Shown piece by piece: positions 58,593 to 64,000 of a stretch of 64,000 nt of DNA. The position numbers and the translations under genes are program-made. The notes below the pieces were generated by a model, which was not told the DNA's origin, did no database searches, and saw only the letters and a list, made by a program, of their open reading frames with translations. Positions within the stretch are counted from its first letter, which is position 1, and every line of letters begins with the position of its first letter. Source of the DNA: Arthrobacter sp. FW305-BF8 (GTDB lineage: Bacteria; Actinomycetota; Actinomycetes; Actinomycetales; Micrococcaceae); the NCBI RefSeq assembly GCF_021789315.1, contig NZ_CP084561.1:1488001-1552000 (forward strand), written 5' to 3'.

Positions 58593-59933
58593 CTAACCCA
58601 CGCGCTCGCGGCGGCCAAGAATGCCTTGGGGCCGGAACAGGAGGACAACGATCATGATGAAGAGTGCTCCCACGTATTTGAGGTCGGCTGCGAGGCCGAA
58701 CACGGTGGTCAGTTCCACGAAGATGCCAACGATGATCGATCCGACGAGGGCCCCGAAGACGGTGCCCAGGCCGCCGAGGGTCACGCCGGCGAAGATAAGC
58801 AGCAGGATCTGCGAGCCCATGTCGAAGGTGACGCCGGGGCGGTAGTAGGCCCAGAGGATGCCTCCCAGCGAGGCCAGCACTCCGCCCACGATCCAGACCA
58901 GGCGGATGACGCCGTCGACGTCGATTCCGGAGGCGGCGGCGAGGGCCGGGTTGTCGGCCACCGCTCGGGTTGCCTTACCCAGCCGCGTCTTCAGCAGCAC
59001 GATGCCGATGAGCGCGATTACGACGGCGCTGATGACCAGGGACCACAGGTTGTTGGGGGAGATGGAGACCGGGCCGATCTGGATCTCAGCGCTCTGCGCG
59101 AAGGGCAACTGTTGGGTGGCGCCGCCGAAGTAGAACTGGATGATGTACCGGACGGCCAGGGCCAGGCCGATGCTGACGATCATCATGGGCACCAGTCCGG
59201 TGCCTCGGCGGCGCAGGGGCCGCCAAAGCCCGGCGTCCTGCGCGTAGCCAAACAGTCCGCCGCCGAGCAAGGCCAGGATGATGGCCAGCCAGAAGGGCAG
59301 GTTCAGGGCGCTGAACCCGAACACCAGCACGGCGCCGAGGGTCACCATCTCGCCATGGGCGAAGTTGGTGAGCCCGGTGGTGCCGAAGATCAGGGACAGG
59401 CCCACCGAGGCCAGTGCCAGCAGCAGGCCGAAGCTCAGGCCGGCCACCAGCCTGTTGAGCAGGTTCTGGCCAAAGTCCTGCTGCTGCACCACAATGCCCT
59501 TACCGAAGGCGAAGATGACTGAGAGGTTTGACGTCTGGCTGAACGTGACATTGCGGGGATTCGACTGCCCCTCGGCAAGCTTGATCCCTTCCGGGAGCGT
59601 GGATTCGTCCAGCTGGATTTCATAGGTGCCTTGGTTTGGAACGCCTATGCGCCAGGACCCGTTGGCGCCCGAGGTTGCCTCGCCGGTGAAGGCGCCACTC
59701 TTGGCGGTGATCTTGACGCCTTCGAGGGGACGCCGTGCGTCGTCGCGGAGGAAACCGCTGATGCTGTTCTGAAACTGCTGGTTCGACGGGGGTGGCGTCG
59801 GAGCTGGAGTGCCGGCCATCGCTGCCGGCGCTGCGGCCAGCAAGAGTGCCACGACGGCGGAGGCAATGGCCCCCCATACCTTCAGCAGCCCGGCCGGCCG
59901 CCGGATAGGCAGGCCTCTCGGTGTGCGTCTCAA
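58593..59933 (-). CDS. livH: LivH-type permease with exported N-terminal beta domain
   Basis: 446 residues, against 290-310 for common LivH. A signal peptide (VWGAIASAVVALLLAAAPAAMAG, about 19-41) is followed by a Pro-rich linker and a carboxypeptidase-regulatory-like beta sandwich (ISGFLRDDARRPLEGVKITAKSGAFTGEATSGANGSWRIGVPNQGTYEIQLD, about 58-112), then the permease with GLSLIFGTTGLTNFAHGEMVTLGA and RAVADNPALAAASGIDVDGVIRLVWIVGGVLASLGGILWAYYRPG. The domain would sit outside the membrane. TTG 59933 is preceded by GGAGG with 8-nt spacing; GTG 59948 lies upstream. First gene of livHMGF. Confidence 0.92.
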   Translation of the reverse strand: MRRTPRGLPIRRPAGLLKVWGAIASAVVALLLAAAPAAMAGTPAPTPPPSNQQFQNSISGFLRDDARRPLEGVKITAKSGAFTGEATSGANGSWRIGVPNQGTYEIQLDESTLPEGIKLAEGQSNPRNVTFSQTSNLSVIFAFGKGIVVQQQDFGQNLLNRLVAGLSFGLLLALASVGLSLIFGTTGLTNFAHGEMVTLGAVLVFGFSALNLPFWLAIILALLGGGLFGYAQDAGLWRPLRRRGTGLVPMMIVSIGLALAVRYIIQFYFGGATQQLPFAQSAEIQIGPVSISPNNLWSLVISAVVIALIGIVLLKTRLGKATRAVADNPALAAASGIDVDGVIRLVWIVGGVLASLGGILWAYYRPGVTFDMGSQILLLIFAGVTLGGLGTVFGALVGSIIVGIFVELTTVFGLAADLKYVGALFIMIVVLLFRPQGILGRRERVG

Positions 59934-60034
59934 ATTGAAAACCTCCACGTGGGGGTGGTTGCGGCTGCTTCGTTGCAGCCGCTGCGAACGGAGGATGGCG
60001 GATATCGGTGCTGGTGGAGCGGGTCTTGACTAGC

Positions 60035-60050
60035 TGTGATATTCGTCACC
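60035..60050 (-). promoter_or_regulatory. CRP/GlxR-type site upstream of livH
   Basis: TGTGA-TATTCG-TCACC, nine of ten fixed bases of TGTGA-N6-TCACA, 102 nt before livH. Otherwise the 59934-60236 gap holds only a small GC hairpin near 60140 and no recognisable gene. Confidence 0.5.
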
Positions 60051-60236
60051 CTGACCCGCTTATCGTACAGCGCAAGCAGTACAAACCGTGTGGGCGGAGC
60101 TGACCATCAGATAGCGATCCGGTAACAACTCAAAAGCCCGCTCCCCGGGCGGAACTTTCCCTGCCGCTGGCACGTAGGAATTGATAGCGTGAGCTTTAGG
60201 ACCATCACTCAACCCCCTAGACGGAGGACACCCGCA

Positions 60237-61139
60237 ATGGCACTTGGCGGAAACCCGATCTTCAACGGAAAGAATTTCCGTGGAGCCACCCAGGCACCGC
60301 CTGTCCCGCAGGCGTACGGCCACAACAACTACGGCCAGAACCAGTTCGGCCAGCAGGGCTATGCCCAGTTCGGCCAACAGGGTTATGCCCAGCCCGGCTA
60401 CGGCCAGCAGAGCATGTCCGACGACCAGCTGCAGCAGATGTACAACCGGCCTGCAGCCGGCCCGGCCGAAACCGGGCGGATGACCTTCGATGACGTCATC
60501 GTTAAGACCGCCATCTGCCTCGGCGCCGTGGTCGTCGGTGCCGCGGTCACCCTGTCGGTGGCCCTGGGCCTGGCATCCATGCTCATGATCGTCGGCGCAC
60601 TCGGCGGATTTGTGCTGGCCCTCGTCAACACCTTCAAGAAGCAGCCGTCGCCGGCGCTGATCCTGGCCTACGCCGCGCTCGAGGGCCTGTTCCTCGGCGG
60701 CCTGACCCGTGTTCTCGACACCATGTACCCCGGCGTCGGCCTGCAGGCCGTGGTCGGCACGCTGTCCGTGTTCGCCGTGACGCTGCTGCTGTTCAAGAGC
60801 GGCAAGGTCCGTGCCACGCCCAAGGCCATGAAGTTCTTTATGATCGCCATCGTCGGGTACGCGCTGTTCTCCGTGGTGAACATGGTCATGATGCTGACAG
60901 GGCTGACAACTGAACCGTTCGGCCTTCGCAGCGGAATCATCGGCGTCGTTATCGGCATCCTGGCCATCGGCCTGGCCGCGTTCTCCCTGGTCATGGATTT
61001 CACCAACATCGAAGAAGGTGTCCGCAACGGGGCCCCGGAGCGGTTCTCCTGGACCGCCGCCTTCGGCCTGACCGTCACGCTGGTCTGGCTGTACGTGGAA
61101 ATCATCCGCCTGCTGGCCATCCTCCGCGGCGACGACTAA
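60237..61139 (+). CDS. Bax inhibitor-1/YccA family membrane protein
   Basis: 300 residues from ATG 60237, which has GGAGG 11 nt before; the longer frame adds a basic leader without homology. Seven membrane helices from about residue 90, in the order TFDDVIVKTAICLGAVVVG, LMIVGALGGFVLALV, PALILAYAALEGLFLGGLTRVLD, and so on, with the C-terminal region LAAFSLVMDFTNIEEGVRNGAPERFSWTAAFGLTVTLVWLYVEIIRLLAIL matching the YccA DUF (Bax1-I_fam). The N-terminal 75 residues are Gln/Gly/Tyr-rich with FGQQGYAQ repeats, prion-like in composition. Function in bacteria is unclear: calcium leak or membrane stress. Confidence 0.9.
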   Translation: MALGGNPIFNGKNFRGATQAPPVPQAYGHNNYGQNQFGQQGYAQFGQQGYAQPGYGQQSMSDDQLQQMYNRPAAGPAETGRMTFDDVIVKTAICLGAVVVGAAVTLSVALGLASMLMIVGALGGFVLALVNTFKKQPSPALILAYAALEGLFLGGLTRVLDTMYPGVGLQAVVGTLSVFAVTLLLFKSGKVRATPKAMKFFMIAIVGYALFSVVNMVMMLTGLTTEPFGLRSGIIGVVIGILAIGLAAFSLVMDFTNIEEGVRNGAPERFSWTAAFGLTVTLVWLYVEIIRLLAILRGDD

Positions 61140-61158
61140 GAGTTCAACAGCACCAACA

Positions 61159-61194
61159 GAGAGTGGGCCCCGCCAACCGGCGGGGCCCACTCTC
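61159..61194 (+). terminator. Stem-loop terminator after the Bax1-I gene
   Basis: GAGAGTGGGCCCCGCC / GGCGGGGCCCACTCTC, 16-bp perfect stem, 4-nt loop AACC. Confidence 0.85.
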
Positions 61195-61205
61195 GCGTTA
61201 AGGGC

Positions 61206-61266
61206 GGAGTTTTTGTCCACTTATTGGGACTTCTGGGGCGGCGGATTCCAGCGGTCGTTGCAACAC
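61206..61266 (+). repeat. Left inverted repeat of the IS30-family element
   Basis: 61 nt; pairs with the complement of 62473-62533 at 47 of 61 positions, best at the inner end (TCGTTGCAACAC identical). Confidence 0.75.
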
Positions 61267-61271
61267 GCGTC

Positions 61272-62468
61272 CTAAGCTGCTGATTCTTCCAGAATTTGCT
61301 CGAGGGCTTGTGCGGGGGTTTTCCAGCCGAGTGTTTTGCGTAGGCGGCCGTTGAGCCCGGCGGCGGCGTAGTCGAGGTCCTCACGCGTGACGGTGGTCAG
61401 GTCCATCCCTTTGGGGAAGTACTGGCGCAAGAGCCCGTTGGTGTTCTCGTTCGTGCCGCGCTGCCAGGGCGAGTGAGGGTCGCAAAAGTACACATCCGCT
61501 CCGGTGGCGACCTTGACGCGGTCATGGATTCCGACCATCTCCGCGCCCTGGTCCCAGGTCAGGGACCGGCGCAAGTGGGCGGGCAGCATGGGCAGGGTTT
61601 CCTGGATGGCGGCCAGAACCTGCTCGCCGGTGTGGCCGTTGGGCAGGTGCAGGAGCATCACGAAGCGGCTGCTGCGTTCCACTAGCGTTCCGATCGCCCC
61701 GGTGCCGGGGGTGCCGATGACCAGGTCGCCCTCCCAGTGTCCGGGAACGGCCCGATCATCGGCCTCCGCCGGGCGCTCACTGATCAGCAGCTCCTTCGGG
61801 ACCCGTGGCTTCCGCATCCCGGCCCGCCGGTTTGGTTGGCGCACCGCACGCCCGGTCCGCAGGGCCGCGGAGAGCTCGGCTCTCAGCCCTCCGCGGCCCT
61901 GGATGTAAATGCACTGATAGATCGTCTCCGGGCTGATGCGCATGCTCTCATCATCAGGGAAATCGATCCGCAGCCGGACACTGATCTGCTCCGGAGACAA
62001 CCGCTCACGGGCCGTCAGCATCCCGGCAACGTAGAGCGCCAGGGCCTCGTTGGATGCCAGCTTCCGGGCCTTGGGCCGCCGTGCCAGCTTCTGGGCCCGG
62101 TTCTGGGCCGCGGACGCCAGGTAGGGGCGGTGGCCCCCGTTGCGGACGTTCCGGGCCAGCTCCCGGCTAATGGTGGACGGGCTCCGGCCCAGACGACGGC
62201 CGATCTCGCGCGCACTGCACCCTTCCGCGCGCCACACAGCGATCAACTCACGCTCATCAAAGGACAGGTACCGCCCACACGGGGGCGCAATCGAAGGATC
62301 CACCCCACCATGCTGACGGACGATCCCTCGCGCCGCCGTAGCGGAAAGCCCGGCAACCTCCGCGGCCACCTCATCGGACAACCCGGAAGACCTCGCCTCC
62401 CAGAACACCCGCACAACCTCACGCAACACCTCAGGCCGACCAAAACGTCCCACAACACCACCAATCAC
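61272..62468 (-). CDS. IS30-family transposase
   Basis: 398 residues. Two N-terminal helix-turn-helix regions (EVAAEVAGLSATAARGIVRQHGG and FDERELIAVWRAEGCSAREIGRRLGRSPSTISRELARN) bind the inverted repeats. The DDE catalytic domain shows GHWEGDLVIGTPG (first Asp), LTWDQGAEM (second Asp) and SPWQRGTNENTNGLLRQYFPKGMDL (Glu), the IS30 signature. Frame is intact from a GTG start. The gene fills the element. Confidence 0.95.
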   Translation of the reverse strand: MIGGVVGRFGRPEVLREVVRVFWEARSSGLSDEVAAEVAGLSATAARGIVRQHGGVDPSIAPPCGRYLSFDERELIAVWRAEGCSAREIGRRLGRSPSTISRELARNVRNGGHRPYLASAAQNRAQKLARRPKARKLASNEALALYVAGMLTARERLSPEQISVRLRIDFPDDESMRISPETIYQCIYIQGRGGLRAELSAALRTGRAVRQPNRRAGMRKPRVPKELLISERPAEADDRAVPGHWEGDLVIGTPGTGAIGTLVERSSRFVMLLHLPNGHTGEQVLAAIQETLPMLPAHLRRSLTWDQGAEMVGIHDRVKVATGADVYFCDPHSPWQRGTNENTNGLLRQYFPKGMDLTTVTREDLDYAAAGLNGRLRKTLGWKTPAQALEQILEESAA

Positions 62469-62472
62469 TCAG

Positions 62473-62533
62473 GTGTTGCAACGACACCTAGAACCTGCCG
62501 GCCCTAAAGTCGCGACAAATGGAGAAAACCTCC
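62473..62533 (-). repeat. Right inverted repeat of the IS30-family element
   Basis: 61 nt, complement of the left repeat at 77% identity. Its outer end is 3 nt from the thiolase stop codon. Confidence 0.75.
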
Positions 62534-62536
62534 AAG

Positions 62537-63775
62537 CTAGGTGAGGCGCTCCAGTACCACGGCCATGCCCTGCCCGCCGCCGACGCAGAGTGTGGCGAGG
62601 CCCAGCGTCCCGTCCGTCTCGCGCAGGCCGTTGAGCAGCGTGGTGGTCATCCGGGCGCCGGTCATGCCGAACGGATGGCCCAGTGCGATGGCGCCGCCGT
62701 GCACGTTGAGTTTTGCCGGGTCGATCTTGAGTTCACGGGCGCTGGCCACCACCTGGACGGCGAAGGCCTCGTTGAGCTCCACAAGGTCGATGTCGTTCAT
62801 GTCCAGGCGGGCGCGGGCGAGCGCCTGCCGGGAGGCTTCCACCGGCCCCATCCCCATCAGCTCGGGCGACAGGGCGGTGGCTCCGGTCGAGACGATCTTG
62901 GCCAGCGGCTCCAGCCCCAGGTCCCGGGCCAGGTCGTAGCTCATGACCACGAGTGCGGCGGCACCGTCGTTGAGCGGGCACGCATTGCCCGCCGTGACGG
63001 TGCCCTCCCGGCGGAAAACCGGCTGCAGGGCGCTGACGGCGTCCAGGGTCACGCCCGGCCGCGGAGAATCGTCCCGGTCCACCACCGTGCCGTCGCGGCG
63101 TTCGTACGGCGTGATTTCGCGGGCGTAGAAGCCGGAGGCGATCGCGGCCTCGGCCCGGTTCTGGCTCAGCACGGCCCACTCGTCCTGGTCCGCGCGGCTG
63201 ATCCCGTAGGAGGTGGCCACGTTCTCCGCCGTCTGGCCCATGGCGATGTAGATGTCCGGCATCCGGCCGCCCAGCCGCGGATCCGTCCAGGGCGTGTTCG
63301 ACTCGGCGCGTGCGGCGGTGCGCTGGCGCGCAGGCTCGAACAGCGGGTTGTGGTTCCGGGCTCCGGTTTCGCCCGCCCCGGCCCAGTCCTGGTAGCGCGA
63401 CACGGCTTCGACGCCGGCAGCCACGAACGCCTGGCCCTCGCCCGCGCGGATGGCATGGAAAGCCATCCGCAGCGTCTGCAGGCTGGAAGCGCAGAACCTG
63501 TTGACGGTGGCGGCGGGCACGTTGTCCAGGCCAGCGAGGATGGTCACGACGCGGGCCATGTTGGAACCCGCCTCACCGCTCGGTTCGGCGCAGCCGAGGT
63601 ACAGGTCGTCCAGGCCGGGCCCGCTGTCCCCGGTGGGGTCGAATGCCGGCAGTTTGGCCAGCGCGGCCCGGACCATGGCCGCGGCGAGATCGTCCGGCCG
63701 CTCGTCCTTCAGTGAGCCCTTGAAGGCACGGCCGATCGGGCTCCTGGCGGTTGAAACAATAACTGCTTCAGGCAT
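62537..63775 (-). CDS. Acetyl-CoA acyltransferase / thiolase
   Basis: 412 residues. Catalytic cysteines and histidine of thiolases are present: Cys in NRFCASSLQTLRMAFHAI, His in NVHGGAIALGHPFGMTGARMTTTLL, Cys in LCVGGGQGMAVVLERL. Start EAVIVSTARSPIGRAFKGSL is the family N-terminus. It either cleaves 3-ketoacyl-CoA (beta-oxidation) or condenses acetyl-CoA. Not next to other fatty-acid genes here. The IS30 element inserted just after its stop, leaving the protein end intact. Confidence 0.94.
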   Translation of the reverse strand: MPEAVIVSTARSPIGRAFKGSLKDERPDDLAAAMVRAALAKLPAFDPTGDSGPGLDDLYLGCAEPSGEAGSNMARVVTILAGLDNVPAATVNRFCASSLQTLRMAFHAIRAGEGQAFVAAGVEAVSRYQDWAGAGETGARNHNPLFEPARQRTAARAESNTPWTDPRLGGRMPDIYIAMGQTAENVATSYGISRADQDEWAVLSQNRAEAAIASGFYAREITPYERRDGTVVDRDDSPRPGVTLDAVSALQPVFRREGTVTAGNACPLNDGAAALVVMSYDLARDLGLEPLAKIVSTGATALSPELMGMGPVEASRQALARARLDMNDIDLVELNEAFAVQVVASARELKIDPAKLNVHGGAIALGHPFGMTGARMTTTLLNGLRETDGTLGLATLCVGGGQGMAVVLERLT

Positions 63776-63810
63776 GCGACCAGCCTACGCCCGTCCCTCG
63801 GCATGGACAG

Positions 63811-64000
63811 CTACGCGAGCCGCATTGCCCCTGCAGCCGGGGTGACCGTGAAGATGTCCGGTGCCGTGTACCCTGCCTCCGCGAAGGCCCGTACGACGGC
63901 GGCACGCACCTGCTGCTCCTCGCTCACCGGGGTCAGGGCGATGGCGGCGCCGCCAAAACCCCCGCCGGTCATCCGGGCGCCGATGGCGCCGTTTGCCCGG
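63811..64000 (-). CDS. galK: Galactokinase, C-terminal part
   Basis: Only the last 62 residues are in the window; the gene continues past the right edge. GAIGARMTGGGFGGAAIALTP is galactokinase motif 3 of the GHMP kinase fold, followed by AFAEAGYTAPDIFTVTPAAGAMRL and a TAG stop at 63811-63813. The enzyme phosphorylates galactose in the Leloir pathway. 35 nt separate it from the thiolase start. Confidence 0.9.
   Translation of the reverse strand, partial: RANGAIGARMTGGGFGGAAIALTPVSEEQQVRAAVVRAFAEAGYTAPDIFTVTPAAGAMRLA

Larger units (their letters stand above)
61206..62533. mobile_element. IS30-family insertion sequence, apparently complete
   Basis: About 1.33 kb bounded by long inverted repeats (61206-61266 and 62473-62533), with one transposase gene in between, its stop 6 nt and start 5 nt from the inner IR ends. 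No target-site duplication is obvious at these ends (AGGGC on the left, AAGCT on the right), so the exact boundary could be a few bases inside. It sits between the Bax1-I terminator and the thiolase stop codon, 3 nt from it. Confidence 0.82.

Noticed and set aside
57594..59522. A 642-codon plus-strand frame opposite livM and livH
   Set aside because: Low-complexity Asp/Gln/Gly antisense sequence; the minus-strand permease frames are clear.
61206..63775. Composite transposon carrying the thiolase gene
   Set aside because: Only one IS copy is present, and the thiolase matches its neighbours in base composition.

Overview
The window is a high-GC, densely coding stretch of an actinobacterial chromosome, most likely Arthrobacter sensu lato (Arthrobacter/Pseudarthrobacter, Micrococcaceae). 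This rests on the codon bias, frequent GTG/TTG starts, 4-nt GTGA gene overlaps, lipobox-bearing solute-binding proteins, the eno / FtsB-like / DUF501 / ppx / subtilase / ndh order, and long palindromic intergenic repeats. The genus call is an inference. No prophage, CRISPR array or rRNA operon was seen. The only mobile element is one IS30-family insertion.

Layout. 1-2741: start of a Gfo/Idh/MocA oxidoreductase and a MacB-like ABC pair flanked by 32-bp-type repeats. 2990-8343: a ChvE/GguAB-type sugar ABC transporter with a ROK regulator, tied together by two matching dyads that look like the ROK operator. 8549-14544: an L-lysine catabolic island (davA-like amidase, PucR regulator, APC permease, davB-like L-lysine 2-monooxygenase). 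14611-18413: gamma-carbonic anhydrase, SMR efflux, a MocR regulator divergent from an EamA exporter over a shared dyad, and a minimal methyltransferase. 18483-21854: one-carbon metabolism (purU diverging from glyA-folD), with a ZTP (pfl) riboswitch ahead of glyA. 22015-27156: two-component system, SHOCT membrane protein, and a DrrAB-like ABC exporter with two permeases. 27219-32175: xthA, trpS, a 2H phosphoesterase, a YihY-type membrane protein and an alpha/beta hydrolase. 32286-35853: sdhCDAB on the minus strand. 36111-40645: manC, an M20 amidohydrolase, ohrR-ohr and a quinone-type reductase.

40884-46013: nucleoside salvage (cdd, deoA, add) interleaved with two DedA proteins and mazG. 46133-53009: eno, FtsB-like division protein, DUF501 protein, ppx, mycosin-like protease, then ndh behind a near-consensus Rex operator. 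53142-54186: an ACT-like/GNAT fusion and a tRNA with UAA anticodon. 54359-59933: a branched-chain amino acid ABC transporter split into livK (+) and livHMGF (-), both with CRP/GlxR-type 16-mers upstream; LivH carries an extra exported N-terminal domain. 60237-64000: Bax inhibitor-1 family protein, the IS30-family element, a thiolase and the 3' end of galK.

Most of the window is housekeeping or catabolic. The parts that repay a second look are regulatory (ZTP riboswitch, Rex site, ROK and MocR dyads, paired CRP-like sites), architectural (exported domain fused to LivH, ACT-GNAT fusion, long C-tail on LivG) and repetitive (two 65-bp palindromes about 91% identical, a third long palindrome, 32-bp tandem repeats, and a repeat-like 22-mer translated inside mazG). 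I did not find a convincing novel multi-gene system.
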